DNA of 64,000 bases from Sphingobium limneticum (GCF_008710155.1 NZ_VYPZ01000007.1:164846-228845); one strand, 5' to 3'. Positions 35,193 to 45,294 are shown, counted from the stretch's first letter. Notes: generated by a model from the letters alone, not told the origin. Made by a program: numbers and translations.

Positions 35193-37322
35193 ATGAAAAA
35201 ATCGCTGACGCTTCGCTCCGCCCTCATGGCCATCGCCATCGCTTCCACCCCCGCCCTCATCGCTGCCGCGCCGGCCACTACCGACGATCCCTTCCTCTGG
35301 CTGGAGGATATCGAAGGGGCCAAGGCGATCGCCCAGGTCGAACAGTGGAATGGGCAGACCGACCGGCTGCTGCGCGCCGCGCCGACCTTCGAACGGGATC
35401 GCGCCCGCGCCCGCGCCATCCTGGACGATGAAAGCCAGATCGCCCTGCCCGACCGGGTGATGGGCGACCGCGTCACCAACCTGTGGCGCGACGCCAAAAA
35501 TCCGCGCGGCCTCTGGCGCTCCAGCGACCTCGCCTCCTATCTTGCGGGCAAGCCGAACTGGAAGACGATCATCGACGTCGATGCGCTGGGCAAGGCGGAG
35601 GGCAAGAGCTGGGTCTGGCACAATGCCGACTGCCTTGCCCCCGATTATAGCCGCTGCCTCGTCTCGCTCAGCCCCGGCGGCACCGACGCCGATGTCGTGC
35701 GCGAATTCGACCTGACCACCGGCCAGTTCGTGAAGGACGGCTTCGCCCTGCCCGAAGCCAAGAGCAATGTCGCCTGGGCGGATCGGGACACGCTGCTGGT
35801 CGCGACCGATTATGGCGCCGGCACGCTCACCGATTCGGGCTATCCCCGTCAGGTCAAGCGCTGGAAGCGCGGCACGCCGCTATCGGCCGCCACGCTGGTC
35901 AAGGAAGGCGTCGCCGCCGACATTTCCGTCCGTCCCCGCGCGGAGCAGGATGGCGACCGCCGCTGGACCTTCATCGACCGGGGCCTCAGCTTCTATGCCA
36001 GCGAGCTTTATGTAGAGGGCACAGGTGGCAAGCTGGTCCGCACGCCCCTTCCCGAAACTGCCGATTTCCGCGGTCTGTTCGACGGCCAGATGATCGTGCT
36101 GCTGAACGATCCGCTGGGCGACATCCCCGCCGGATCGCTCGTCTCCTGGCCCATCGCGGACGTCGCGGCGGGCAAGGCCGGCGCCCCGCAACTCGTGCTC
36201 AAACCCACCGCGACGACCGTGGTGGAGGAAGTGCGCGCCACCGACCATATCCTCTGGGTCAAGCAGTTGGACAATGTATCGGGCGCACTGCTCGCCATGA
36301 CCCGCGACGCTGCGACCGGCCGCTGGACCAGCCGCCCGGTCCCGCTCGCCGACAAGGCGACGGTCCATCTGGTCGGCACGGCCGACAGTCAGGACATGGT
36401 ATTCGCCTCGTTCGAAGGGATGTTGACCCCGCCCAGCCTGATGGCGGCCGGCGCATCCGGCCCGGCCCGCACCGTGCAGCAATTGCCCGCCCGCTTCGAC
36501 GCCAGCCAGTTCACCGTCGAACAGCGTTTCGCCACGTCGAAAGACGGCACCCGCATCCCCTATTTCCTCGCCCGCAAGAAGGGGGTGAAGGGCCCGGTCC
36601 CCGCCTTCATCCATGCCTATGGCGGCTTCCGCGCGGCGCAGACGCCCGCCTATCTCACCACCGAACCCTATCGCGCCGGGCCGCTCGGCCTGTTCTGGGT
36701 GGAGGATGGCAATGCCTATGTCCTCGCCAACATCCGGGGTGGCGGCGAATATGGCCCGACCTGGCATCAGGCCGCGCTGCGCGAAAAGCGCCAGAACGCC
36801 TTCGACGATCTTGCCGCCGTGGCGGAGGATCTGGTGAAGACCGGCGTGTCGATGAAGGGGCGTATCGGCATTTCCGGCCGGTCCAATGGCGGCGTATTGG
36901 TCGGCGCGGCGATGACGCAGCGCCCGGACCTTTATGGCGCCGTCATCGCCGGATCGCCGCTGGAGGATATGAAACGCTATTCGCACCTCTCGGCCGGCGC
37001 CTCCTGGGTCGCGGAGTTCGGTGATCCGGACAAACCTTCCGACTGGGCCTTTCTCTCCAAATGGTCGCCCTATCAGAATGTGAAGACCGGCGTGCATTAT
37101 CCGCCCGCCTTCTTCTACCTGTCGACCAAGGACGACCGGGTCCATCCCGGCCACGCCCGCAAGATGGCGGCAAAACTGATGGGCACCGGCAGCACCGTCT
37201 ATTATCATGAATATCGGGAAGGCGGCCATTCGGTCGGCGCCGACCATGCCGAAGACGCCGTGCGCGCCGCCCTGCTCCACGCCTTCCTGACGAAGGAACT
37301 GGTGGACGCAAAAAAGAAGTGA
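35193..37322 (+). CDS. Exported prolyl-oligopeptidase family (S9A) serine peptidase
   Basis: A 709-residue peptidase with a signal peptide (MKKSLTLRSALMAIAIAS, cleavage near LIAAA). The N-terminal seven-bladed propeller covers about 25-430. The C-terminal alpha/beta-hydrolase domain has YGGFRAAQTP, ANIRGGGEYGPTWHQ, the nucleophile in GRSNGGVLVG, the aspartate in STKDDRVHPGHARK and the histidine in EGGHSVGADH. These enzymes cut short peptides after proline or similar residues in the periplasm. The ATG at 35193 lacks a strong ribosome binding site. An ATG at 35115 after GGGGGAAG would add 26 residues before the signal peptide and is less likely. Confidence 0.9.
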   Translation: MKKSLTLRSALMAIAIASTPALIAAAPATTDDPFLWLEDIEGAKAIAQVEQWNGQTDRLLRAAPTFERDRARARAILDDESQIALPDRVMGDRVTNLWRDAKNPRGLWRSSDLASYLAGKPNWKTIIDVDALGKAEGKSWVWHNADCLAPDYSRCLVSLSPGGTDADVVREFDLTTGQFVKDGFALPEAKSNVAWADRDTLLVATDYGAGTLTDSGYPRQVKRWKRGTPLSAATLVKEGVAADISVRPRAEQDGDRRWTFIDRGLSFYASELYVEGTGGKLVRTPLPETADFRGLFDGQMIVLLNDPLGDIPAGSLVSWPIADVAAGKAGAPQLVLKPTATTVVEEVRATDHILWVKQLDNVSGALLAMTRDAATGRWTSRPVPLADKATVHLVGTADSQDMVFASFEGMLTPPSLMAAGASGPARTVQQLPARFDASQFTVEQRFATSKDGTRIPYFLARKKGVKGPVPAFIHAYGGFRAAQTPAYLTTEPYRAGPLGLFWVEDGNAYVLANIRGGGEYGPTWHQAALREKRQNAFDDLAAVAEDLVKTGVSMKGRIGISGRSNGGVLVGAAMTQRPDLYGAVIAGSPLEDMKRYSHLSAGASWVAEFGDPDKPSDWAFLSKWSPYQNVKTGVHYPPAFFYLSTKDDRVHPGHARKMAAKLMGTGSTVYYHEYREGGHSVGADHAEDAVRAALLHAFLTKELVDAKKK

Positions 37323-37329
37323 CCGGAAA

Positions 37330-37360
37330 CGGGGCGGCCTGCGGGTCGCCCCGGCCTTTT
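37330..37360 (+). terminator. Rho-independent terminator after the S9 peptidase gene
   Basis: A perfect 7-bp stem CGGGGCG / CGCCCCG with a 10-base loop is followed by GCC and TTTT. It lies seven bases after the peptidase stop and overlaps the stop of the convergent ppx gene. Confidence 0.7.
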
Positions 37361-38882
37361 ACGCCTGCGCGCTCAACAGCTGATATTTCAGTCCCATCGC
37401 CTGCGCCAGATTGCGCAACCGCCGCTCGACCGCTTCACCATAGAGATCGGCATCGCCATCGCGCAGATGCAGGTCGATCCGTTCACCCTTCAGTTCCAGA
37501 TGCGACACGGCGAGCGGCCCTTCGACTCCACCCGACAATCGCTGCGCCAATCGGATCGCCAGCCCCCACAGCGCCCCGCGTCGCAGGACATCGGGCGTGG
37601 CGACATGGTCCAGCCCTGCCGGCGGAGCCACCCCGCCGCCGAAATGGCTGTGCAATGCCTGCCCCAGCATCACCCGCTCGGTCGCGGTGATGCCCACCCA
37701 ATTGCTGTGCAGCGCAATCTCCACGCCCCGCTCCGCCCGAAAATCCGGGTTGGCGCGCCAACTGACGTCAGCCAGCAGACAGGCGGCGCGGCGGATACGC
37801 CGGGCAACGGCATCGTCGTCGGGAAACAGCGGCGCGATCCAGCGGTCGATCCGGTCGCCATGGCCGCGAAAGCGCGCCTGCGCCTCCCCTTCCGCCTCGG
37901 CCGCGACCAGCAGCGGATCATGCGCGCGGATATCCTCCGGCAACGCCTCGTACAGCAGCCCTTCGCGCAGGCCATAGGCCGACACGATCATCCGGCTCGA
38001 CTTCAACTGCCGCACCACGATGGACAGCAGCGCCGTCGCATCCGGCAATGTCGGCACGCGCGATCCGGTCATCGCCGGTATCTGTTTCAACCGGGTGCGG
38101 TCGACATGGCTGACGATCCGGGTCAGCTGCTCGGCCCGCGCCGCGCTCATCTCATATTGATGGACGACCGGCAGGGGAAAGCTGGTCAGCTGCATGTCGA
38201 ACCGCGCCAGCGCGCGCCACGACCCCCCGACCAGATAGAAAGGCAGGTCCGGCTCCACGGCCCAGCCTGCCTTCTCCAGCATCTTGGCGACCGTCCGCTC
38301 CAGCGCGCGTGGCCCCTTGGCGCGAATCTGCGGCAGGCGCAGCACGCCCAGCGGCAGCGATATGGTCTGCTCGACCGCGCCATTTCGTACCCGCGCCAGT
38401 TCCAGACTGCCGCCACCCAGATCCCCGACGATGCCGTCCGCGCCGGGAATGCCGGACAATACGCCCATCGCCGCGCCGATCGCTTCTTGCGCGCCGGTCA
38501 GCAATTCGACGGTCAGGCCCATCTCCTTGGCGCGGGCGATAAATTCCCCGCCATTGGTCGCATCCCGCACCGCCGCCGTGGCGACGCAGCGTATTTCCGT
38601 GACCTTCATCGCCCGGCACAGATGGGCGAAACGCCCCACGGCGCGCAGTCCGCGATCCATCGCTTCCGGTTCGATCGCGCCGGTCTTGGCAAGCGACGCG
38701 CCCAGCCCCGCCATCACCTTTTCATTGAACAGGATGAAGGGGATGCGGCGCGGCCCGTCGTAAACCACCAGACGCACGCTGTTCGACCCGATGTCGATGA
38801 TGGCGGTGCGGGCATGGGCCGGCTCGGGCGATGTCGCCATGCTCTCGGCGACGGCGCGCACGCGGCTCAGCATCGAATTCAT
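37359..38882 (-). CDS. ppx: Exopolyphosphatase (Ppx/GppA family)
   Basis: A 507-residue protein with an actin-like ATPase fold: phosphate loops AIIDIGSNSVRLVVYD and IVGDLGGGSLEL, TAAVRDATNGGEF, then a C-terminal HD-like region (LADVSWRANPDFRAE and following). It should release orthophosphate from polyphosphate, and possibly hydrolyse pppGpp. It begins in an ATGA overlap with ppk1 and is last in DUF2066-hdaA-ppk1-ppx. A second in-frame ATG at 38873 is equally possible. Confidence 0.92.
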   Translation of the reverse strand: MNSMLSRVRAVAESMATSPEPAHARTAIIDIGSNSVRLVVYDGPRRIPFILFNEKVMAGLGASLAKTGAIEPEAMDRGLRAVGRFAHLCRAMKVTEIRCVATAAVRDATNGGEFIARAKEMGLTVELLTGAQEAIGAAMGVLSGIPGADGIVGDLGGGSLELARVRNGAVEQTISLPLGVLRLPQIRAKGPRALERTVAKMLEKAGWAVEPDLPFYLVGGSWRALARFDMQLTSFPLPVVHQYEMSAARAEQLTRIVSHVDRTRLKQIPAMTGSRVPTLPDATALLSIVVRQLKSSRMIVSAYGLREGLLYEALPEDIRAHDPLLVAAEAEGEAQARFRGHGDRIDRWIAPLFPDDDAVARRIRRAACLLADVSWRANPDFRAERGVEIALHSNWVGITATERVMLGQALHSHFGGGVAPPAGLDHVATPDVLRRGALWGLAIRLAQRLSGGVEGPLAVSHLELKGERIDLHLRDGDADLYGEAVERRLRNLAQAMGLKYQLLSAQA

Positions 38883-41020
38883 GCAGTCAGGCCCCGCAGG
38901 CGCAGCGTCGGCACCGATTCCGTATCGAACGCCGCCCCGCGCCCGGACAGCGACGGGTTGGTCATGAAATATCGGTGCAGGTTGAACGGCTTGTCGCCCG
39001 GCTCCAGCCGCGTGTAATGGCCATCGCTATCCAGCGACCAGCTTTGTTCGGTGTCGATCAGATTGGCGACCATCACCTGGTCCAAAATCTGGTCATGCAC
39101 TGTGGAGTTTTCGATCGGCGCCATGAATTCGACCCGCCGGTCGAAATTGCGCTGCATCCAGTCGGCCGAACTGATGAAGACCTTCGCGCCATTATTGGGC
39201 AGCGTCTTGCCGTTGCCGAACACCGCGATGCGGCTATGCTCCAGAAAACGGCCGACGATCGATTTCACGCGGATATTCTCAGACATGCCCGGCACGCCCG
39301 GCCGCAGGCAGCATATGCCCCGGATGATGAGGTCGACCTGCACCCCCGCATTGCTCGCCGCATAGAGTTTCTCGATCATCGCCGGATCGACCAGGCTATT
39401 CATCTTGGCCCAGATCGTCCCCGGTCGCCCGGCCCGCGCATGCTCGATTTCCGCATCGATCAGGCCGCTCAGCGTATTGCGCAGGTCGCGCGGGCTCATC
39501 ACCAGCTTTTCCAGCGTCTTGGGCTCGACATAGCCGGTGATGTAATTGAACAGCGCGGCCGCATCGCGGCTATAGGCCGGATCGGCGGTGAAGAAGCTCA
39601 GATCGGTATAGATGCGCGCCGTGATCGGGTGATAATTGCCCGTGCCGAAATGGCAGTAGCTGCGAAACTGCTCGCCCTCGCGCCGGATAACCATCGAAAT
39701 CTTCGCATGGGTCTTCCAGTCGATAAAGCCATAGACCACCTGCACGCCCGCCCGCTCCAGCGCGTCGGCCCACATCAGATTCTGCTCTTCGTCGAACCGC
39801 GCCTTCAACTCGACCACGGCGGTCACGGACTTGCCCGCCTCCGCCGCGTCGATCAGCGCGCGGATGATCGCCGACTGCTTGCCCGCGCGATACAGAGTCT
39901 GCTTGATCGCCACCACATCGGGGTCCGACGCTGCCTGTTTCAGGAAGGATACGACGACGTCGAACGCCTCATAGGGGTGATGGACGACGATATCCTTCGC
40001 CCGGATCGCGGCGAAACAGTCGCTGCCATATTCGGCGATCCGCTCGGGAAAGCGCGGCACATAAGGCTCGAACTTCAGGTCGGGCCGGTCGGCGTCCACG
40101 ATCCCGTTGAGGTCGCCGATGCCGACGAAACCTTCCACCTCGACCACCACGGCCTCATGGCCCTGGAGCATGTCCTGCAACATCTCCTCGACCGGCTCGG
40201 GGATGCGCTCCTCTATTTCCATGCGGATCACCCGGCCGCGCCGGCGCCGTTTGATCGCGCTGCGGAAATGGCGGACCAGATCCTCGGCCTCTTCCTCGAT
40301 CTCGATGTCGCTGTCGCGGATGATGCGGAACACGCCGCTGTTGCGCACGCGATAGCCGGGGAACAGATCAGCCGAGAAGCGACGGATCACCGCTTCTAAT
40401 GCCATGTAGCGCGCGGGATCGCCCGGAATGCGCACGAACCGCGCCAGCGACGGCGGGATCATCACCAGCTCGCGAATCGGCTGCTTGTCCGACAGTCGTT
40501 CCAGGTCGAAGATGATCGACAGCCCCTGATTGGGGATGAAGGGGAAGGGATGGGCCGGGTCCAGCGCCTGCGGCGTCAGGATCGGGAAGATCTGCGTCAG
40601 GAAATGTTCGCGCAGCCATTGGGCGCAACCCACGTCCATCTCGCTCGACGGGCCGATGACCTCGATCCCCACCTGCGCCAGCTCGTCATGCACCGCGCCC
40701 CACACCTTCTGCTGCGCGATCATCAGCCGCGTGCTTTCCTCGGTGAGCGCCGCCAGCTGCTGCGCGGGGGTCAGGCCGTCAGCGGAGCGCAGATCGACAT
40801 TCTGCAACTGCTGCCCCTTCAGGCCCGCAACCCGGACGGAGAAGAACTCGTCCATATTGGCGCCGGAAATGGACAGGAACCGCAACCGCTCCAGCAGCGG
40901 ATGGGCGCGGTTCATCGCCTCCTCCAACACCCTCTGGTTGAACGCCAGCCAGGACAGCTCACGGTTGAAATAACGGTCGCTGGGCAGCGCCATGCTGGCG
41001 GAGGGATCGGCTTCGGCCAC
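38879..41020 (-). CDS. ppk1: Polyphosphate kinase 1
   Basis: A 713-residue enzyme that reversibly makes polyphosphate from ATP. The N-terminal domain starts RYFNRELSWLAFNQRVLEEA. The catalytic phospholipase-D-like domains carry the autophosphorylated histidine in IDWKTHAKISMVIRREG and FGTGNYHPITARIYTDLS. The C-terminus has SSADWMQRNFDRRVEFMAPI. The likely start is GTG at 41018-41020, three bases after the hdaA stop; an ATG at 40993 would shorten it by nine residues. In an operon with ppx, so synthesis and breakdown of polyphosphate are encoded together. Confidence 0.95.
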   Translation of the reverse strand: MAEADPSASMALPSDRYFNRELSWLAFNQRVLEEAMNRAHPLLERLRFLSISGANMDEFFSVRVAGLKGQQLQNVDLRSADGLTPAQQLAALTEESTRLMIAQQKVWGAVHDELAQVGIEVIGPSSEMDVGCAQWLREHFLTQIFPILTPQALDPAHPFPFIPNQGLSIIFDLERLSDKQPIRELVMIPPSLARFVRIPGDPARYMALEAVIRRFSADLFPGYRVRNSGVFRIIRDSDIEIEEEAEDLVRHFRSAIKRRRRGRVIRMEIEERIPEPVEEMLQDMLQGHEAVVVEVEGFVGIGDLNGIVDADRPDLKFEPYVPRFPERIAEYGSDCFAAIRAKDIVVHHPYEAFDVVVSFLKQAASDPDVVAIKQTLYRAGKQSAIIRALIDAAEAGKSVTAVVELKARFDEEQNLMWADALERAGVQVVYGFIDWKTHAKISMVIRREGEQFRSYCHFGTGNYHPITARIYTDLSFFTADPAYSRDAAALFNYITGYVEPKTLEKLVMSPRDLRNTLSGLIDAEIEHARAGRPGTIWAKMNSLVDPAMIEKLYAASNAGVQVDLIIRGICCLRPGVPGMSENIRVKSIVGRFLEHSRIAVFGNGKTLPNNGAKVFISSADWMQRNFDRRVEFMAPIENSTVHDQILDQVMVANLIDTEQSWSLDSDGHYTRLEPGDKPFNLHRYFMTNPSLSGRGAAFDTESVPTLRLRGLTA

Positions 41021-41023
41021 GGA

Positions 41024-41662
41024 TTACTCGCGTTGCGGAGGGGGAGGATCGGACGGGACTATAGGCAGAAAGCCTGCGGATTGCAGAGCCTCTTTCGCCA
41101 TTGCGACAGAAATCTTGCGTCCAGATGACAATGCGGCGCGATCGAGCAGCCCCGTCACCTGCGCGATCGCATCATAACGGCGCTCGATCCGGCGCAGCAG
41201 CCAGTCGGCCACATCGGGCGCATAGCTCGCCCCCGCCAGATCGAAGGCTCGGCAAATGAGCGCACGGGCCAGCAACTCGTCCGGCGCCTCGATCGCGACA
41301 TGCGGCGCGGCCGCCAGCCGCGATCGCAGGTCGGGCAACATCACATCCCAATTGGACGGCGGCGCATCGCCGATCATCAGCAACGGCCGGTGCGCGGTCT
41401 GCGCCTCGTTCCAGGCATGAAAGAGAAAATGGTCGTCGCGCGCTTGCGCGTCGTCGATCACCTCGCCCCCGCTCATCTGCGCGAAATGGCGGGCCAATAT
41501 GGTTCGGCCGGATTGCGACGGCCCGGTCAGCACGCTGATCGACAGCGGCCATTCGCGCCACCGTTCCAGATGGGCGACGGCGATGCGATTGGCATCGCTG
41601 ACCAGGAAATCATTTTCGCTTGATCCCCCATGCCGTTCGAAGGGCAGGCTGATCTGGGTCAT
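41024..41662 (-). CDS. hdaA: Hda-like regulator of DnaA
   Basis: A 212-residue DnaA-related AAA+ protein without a DNA-binding domain. The N-terminus QISLPF is a beta-clamp-binding motif as in Hda. The P-loop is GPSQSGRT with Arg in place of Lys, also seen in E. coli Hda. Walker B is EVIDDAQ. Hda with the clamp stimulates ATP hydrolysis by DnaA after initiation. It overlaps DUF2066 by four bases and lies three bases before ppk1; hdaA beside ppk1 is also seen in Caulobacter. Confidence 0.9.
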   Translation of the reverse strand: MTQISLPFERHGGSSENDFLVSDANRIAVAHLERWREWPLSISVLTGPSQSGRTILARHFAQMSGGEVIDDAQARDDHFLFHAWNEAQTAHRPLLMIGDAPPSNWDVMLPDLRSRLAAAPHVAIEAPDELLARALICRAFDLAGASYAPDVADWLLRRIERRYDAIAQVTGLLDRAALSSGRKISVAMAKEALQSAGFLPIVPSDPPPPQRE

Positions 41663-42945
41663 TGCGGCGGCGGGGATGCCTGGCGCCGCGTGATCCGCAA
41701 CGTGTTGCCGGACGCCGCGACGCTGAAGCCGCGCGCCTGCAACCCTGCCCGCAGCATGTCGGCCGTGCCGTCGAAGCTGACCTGCATCACCGACGTGCCC
41801 CCCAGCGCCAGGCTGCTCGTATTGGCCAGCCTTACGCCGGGGATCGACCGTACAGTCGATTCGCCCGATCCGACCGACGCGACATCGGGCGTATCGAACT
41901 GGATGATGAAGCTGGCGCCAGCGGTCGAAACGGTGGGCAGGTCGAGCGCCTCGACCGGCGCCTCGATCGCATTCTCGATCTCCAGCGCGGCGGGATCGAC
42001 CGGCTCCTCGATCACCAGCGACGGGTCGGGCCGCAGGCGACCGTCATTGAGCGCACGGATGTACAGCTCGTCGATCCGGCGCGCGCCCTCGTCCATCATC
42101 TGCGGAATGCCGCTGTCATTGGACGCGCGCAGCGTGACGCTGCCGATCAGACTGTCGTCAGGACCATAGCGCGCGGTGAAGGTACCGGTGACGGGGCCAC
42201 CGGGATAGGCCCGGTCCAGCCGCGCGATCGGCACGACCACGTCGGCCGCGCCATATTGGTCCAGCAGCACGCGCCACCACAAGCGCCCGCGACGCCCGGT
42301 CTGCCCGGCGTTCAGCAGGATCGGGTCGGCGATGGAGCCGGCGACGCGCACATAATCGATCGCGCTGTCCCCGGTGCGATAGCGCGCCCAGGCCTTCTGC
42401 CACTCATTGGTCCGCTCATAGGATACGGCGGAACCGCCATCCCACAGCACCGGAATCACCAGCAAGGGCGGCGACCGCATCACATTGCCCGATACGCCCA
42501 GCAACGCGCCGGTCCGCGCCCGATCGAACAGGATTCCCAGCGTCGCGACATAGCGGTTGGGGCCGTTCTGCTCATATTCGACCTCGATGCCCGACACCAT
42601 CGCCTCGATCTGCGAATCGGACAGGGCCGGCGCGCCCGCGCCGCCATGGGTGCGGCTCCACAACATCCGCCATGCCTGCCGCTGCGCCATGCGCCACCCG
42701 GCATAGCGCGCCGTGTCGGCATCCTTGGCCTGCACGTCGACCTTGACGCCGCGCACTTCGAAATCGCCGCCGCTGGCGATCGGCGGCACGCCGCGCTCGC
42801 CTTCCATCTGCGCGAACAGGGCGGCCGCGGCCAGGCCGATCAGAATCGCGATGATGATCTGGACGGGCCGCGAAAGCAGCCGCACATAGGCTGCCGGGCG
42901 GGAAAGGGTCTGGCTCAGGCTCACGGGCGCCCTTTTGGCGAACAT
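41659..42945 (-). CDS. DUF2066 domain membrane-anchored protein
   Basis: A 428-residue protein with one N-terminal membrane segment ([19 protein letters not shown], about 32-50) and a large periplasmic part with the DUF2066 pattern ([18 protein letters not shown], then [19 protein letters not shown]). The C-terminal 90 residues ([20 protein letters not shown]) form a separate strand-rich domain. Function is unknown. The ATG at 42943-42945 is used; an in-frame TTG lies 15 bases upstream. It is first in the operon with hdaA, ppk1 and ppx, and divergent from purM. Confidence 0.82.
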   Translation of the reverse strand: MFAKRAPVSLSQTLSRPAAYVRLLSRPVQIIIAILIGLAAAALFAQMEGERGVPPIASGGDFEVRGVKVDVQAKDADTARYAGWRMAQRQAWRMLWSRTHGGAGAPALSDSQIEAMVSGIEVEYEQNGPNRYVATLGILFDRARTGALLGVSGNVMRSPPLLVIPVLWDGGSAVSYERTNEWQKAWARYRTGDSAIDYVRVAGSIADPILLNAGQTGRRGRLWWRVLLDQYGAADVVVPIARLDRAYPGGPVTGTFTARYGPDDSLIGSVTLRASNDSGIPQMMDEGARRIDELYIRALNDGRLRPDPSLVIEEPVDPAALEIENAIEAPVEALDLPTVSTAGASFIIQFDTPDVASVGSGESTVRSIPGVRLANTSSLALGGTSVMQVSFDGTADMLRAGLQARGFSVAASGNTLRITRRQASPPPQ

Positions 42946-43117
42946 TGCCCGCCCTGCCAAGCGCGAAGGCGCGACTTATCCCCACCTTTCGCCGCAGCAC
43001 AGCTATAGAAAATTTTACTCCCCCCGCCCCTTCCCCGTTCGGATCGCAGGCGTCAGGACAGATGCCAGCAACATCGAAGGTTCCGTTTTCCGCCCCTTTG
43101 CTCTAGGGGCCGGAAAT

Positions 43118-44212
43118 ATGAGCGACAACGAATCCTACAGCTACGCCAAGGCTGGCGTCGATATCGCCGCGGGCAACGCCCTCGTCCGTGCCATCGCCCC
43201 GTTGGCCAAGGCCACCCGCCGTCCCGGCGCCGATGCAGAACTGGGCGGCTTTGGCGGCTTCTTCGACCTGAAGGCCGCCGGCTATGACGATCCCTTGCTG
43301 GTCGCGGCCAATGACGGCGTGGGCACCAAGCTGAAGCTGGCGATCGATCATGATCGCCATGACGGCGTGGGCATCGACCTGGTCGCCATGTGCGCCAACG
43401 ACCTCATCGTCCAGGGCGCCGAGCCGCTCTTCTTCCTCGACTATTATGCCACCGGCAAGCTGGAGAGCGGCGTCGCCGAGCGCGTCATCGCCGGCATCGC
43501 AGAGGGCTGCCGCATGGCCGGCTGCGCGCTGATCGGTGGCGAAACCGCCGAAATGCCGGGCATGTATGGTCCGGGCGACTATGATCTGGCCGGCTTCTGC
43601 GTCGGCGCGGTGGAACGGTCCAAGGCGCTGACCGGCAACCGGGTAAAGACCGGCGACGTGCTGATAGGCCTCGCCTCCTCGGGCGTGCATTCGAACGGCT
43701 TCTCGCTGGTCCGCCGCCTGGCCGCCGACAAGGGCTGGAAACTCGACCGCCCGGCCATCTTCGACAATGAAGTGCTGCTGATCGACGCGCTGATGGCGCC
43801 CACGAAGATTTACGTGAAGAGCCTGCTGCCCCTCGTCCGCGCCGGCATGATCAATGCGCTGGCCCACATCACCGGCGGCGGCCTGCTGGAAAATATCCCG
43901 CGCGTCCTGCCCGAGGGCGCCCACGCCACGGTCGATGCCGACGCTTGGGAACAGCCGCGCCTGATGGCCTTCCTTCAGGCGCAGGGCCATATCGAGCCGG
44001 AAGAAATGGCGCGCACCTTCAACTGCGGCATCGGCATGGTGCTGGCCGTGGACGAAGCCCATGTCGCCGCCGTGACGAAATCGCTGGAGGATGCGGGCGA
44101 AACCGTCTTCCGCATCGGCGCGATCGGCGAAGGCGACAAGGGCTGCACCGTCAAGGGCAGCACCGAAACCTGGAGCGCCAAGGCCGACTGGTCCGCCACG
44201 CATCTGGGCTGA
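43118..44212 (+). CDS. purM: Phosphoribosylformylglycinamidine cyclo-ligase
   Basis: A 364-residue ATP-dependent enzyme that closes the imidazole ring in purine synthesis, forming AIR. Motifs are [71 protein letters not shown] and [11 protein letters not shown]. Start: ATG at 43118 ([13 protein letters not shown]) after GGAAAT. A longer open frame upstream does not look like protein. purN follows after a 100-base palindromic repeat, so the two may form a purMN operon. Confidence 0.97.
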   Translation: MSDNESYSYAKAGVDIAAGNALVRAIAPLAKATRRPGADAELGGFGGFFDLKAAGYDDPLLVAANDGVGTKLKLAIDHDRHDGVGIDLVAMCANDLIVQGAEPLFFLDYYATGKLESGVAERVIAGIAEGCRMAGCALIGGETAEMPGMYGPGDYDLAGFCVGAVERSKALTGNRVKTGDVLIGLASSGVHSNGFSLVRRLAADKGWKLDRPAIFDNEVLLIDALMAPTKIYVKSLLPLVRAGMINALAHITGGGLLENIPRVLPEGAHATVDADAWEQPRLMAFLQAQGHIEPEEMARTFNCGIGMVLAVDEAHVAAVTKSLEDAGETVFRIGAIGEGDKGCTVKGSTETWSAKADWSATHLG

Positions 44213-44224
44213 CAATTACACAAC

Positions 44225-44307
44225 CTCCGTTCGGTTCGAGCTTGTCGAGAACGGCGCGCAAGGGCTCTCGCCCCTGGACAAGCTCAGGATTCTCGAACCG
44301 AACGGAG
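44225..44307. repeat. Palindromic intergenic repeat between purM and purN
   Basis: The arms CTCCGTTCGGTTCGAG (44225-44240) and its perfect 16-bp reverse complement (44292-44307) flank a 51-base imperfect core with CTTGTC / GACAAG. The right arm ends in GGAG exactly seven bases before the purN ATG, so it provides the ribosome binding site. Same family as the repeats at 29861 and 47094. Confidence 0.85.
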
Positions 44308-44314
44308 TTTTGAA

Positions 44315-45265
44315 ATGGCCAAAGCAAAAGTCGGCGTCCTGATTTCCGGCCGCGGCTCCAACATGGCGGCCCTGCTCTACGCAGCGAAGGCTGCCGATTG
44401 CCCCTATGAGATCGTGCTGGTCGCCGCCAACGATCCTGAAGCCCCCGGCCTCACCCTCGCCGCCGCAGAGGGCATCGCAACCTTCGGCCAGAGCCACAAA
44501 GGCCTCAAACGCGCCGAATTCGACCGGATCATCGACGCACAGTTGCGGCAAGCCGGCGCCCATTATGTCGCGCTCGCCGGCTATATGCGCCTGCTCTCGC
44601 CCGAATTCGTTGCCGGCTGGGACAATCGGATGCTCAACATCCACCCCAGCCTGCTGCCCAAATATAAGGGCCTAGACACGCATCAGCGCGCGATCGACGC
44701 GGGCGACAGCCATGCCGGCTGCTCGGTCCATATCGTCACCGCCGATCTGGACGACGGCCCGGTCCTGGCCCAGACCCCGGTGGCGATCCAGCCGGGCGAC
44801 ACGCCCGACAGCCTCGCCGCCCGCATCCTCATCGCCGAGCATCAGCTCTATTCGCGCACGCTCTCCGATTTCGTCACCCGCGAGCGGCAACCCGACTGGC
44901 TGCTGAACAAGGTGCGCGAGGCCGCCCTCGCCCTGCCGCAGGCGGACGAGATCGTCTCGCACGGCATGCCCTGCTTCGGCATCGTGAAGGGCAAGAAATT
45001 CGCCTATTTCACCCGCGACCATCATGGCGACGGCATCATCGCCATTCTCGTCAAGACCACCGCCCCGGAAGAACAGGCGACCCTGATGGAGGCCGATCCG
45101 GAACGCTATTATCGCCCGGCCTATTTCGGCACCGACTGGGTCGGCATCCGCCTGGACCTGGGCGACACGGACTGGGACCATATCGCCGACCGCCTGCGCG
45201 CCAGCTGGCGCCAGATCGCGCCCAAGAAACTGCTCGGCCTGATGGACATCGCGGACGAATTTTAA
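44315..45265 (+). CDS. purN: GAR transformylase fused to an MmcQ/YjbR domain
   Basis: A 316-residue protein. Residues 1-190 are PurN, which uses 10-formyl-THF to formylate GAR: VGVLISGRGSNMAALL, LAGYMRLLSPEFV, the catalytic MLNIHPSLLP and the aspartate in DLDDGPVL. From about 215 a second domain follows: SHGMPCFGIVKGKKFAYF, then DPERYYRPAYFGTDWVGI and the terminal KKLLGLMDIADEF, which match the MmcQ/YjbR (CyaY-like fold) family, normally a stand-alone protein of about 110 residues. Stand-alone PurN is about 200 residues. The ribosome binding site lies in the upstream repeat. Confidence 0.92.
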   Translation: MAKAKVGVLISGRGSNMAALLYAAKAADCPYEIVLVAANDPEAPGLTLAAAEGIATFGQSHKGLKRAEFDRIIDAQLRQAGAHYVALAGYMRLLSPEFVAGWDNRMLNIHPSLLPKYKGLDTHQRAIDAGDSHAGCSVHIVTADLDDGPVLAQTPVAIQPGDTPDSLAARILIAEHQLYSRTLSDFVTRERQPDWLLNKVREAALALPQADEIVSHGMPCFGIVKGKKFAYFTRDHHGDGIIAILVKTTAPEEQATLMEADPERYYRPAYFGTDWVGIRLDLGDTDWDHIADRLRASWRQIAPKKLLGLMDIADEF

Positions 45266-45294
45266 TCCATATTCACCTAGCCTAGCCCGCAACG

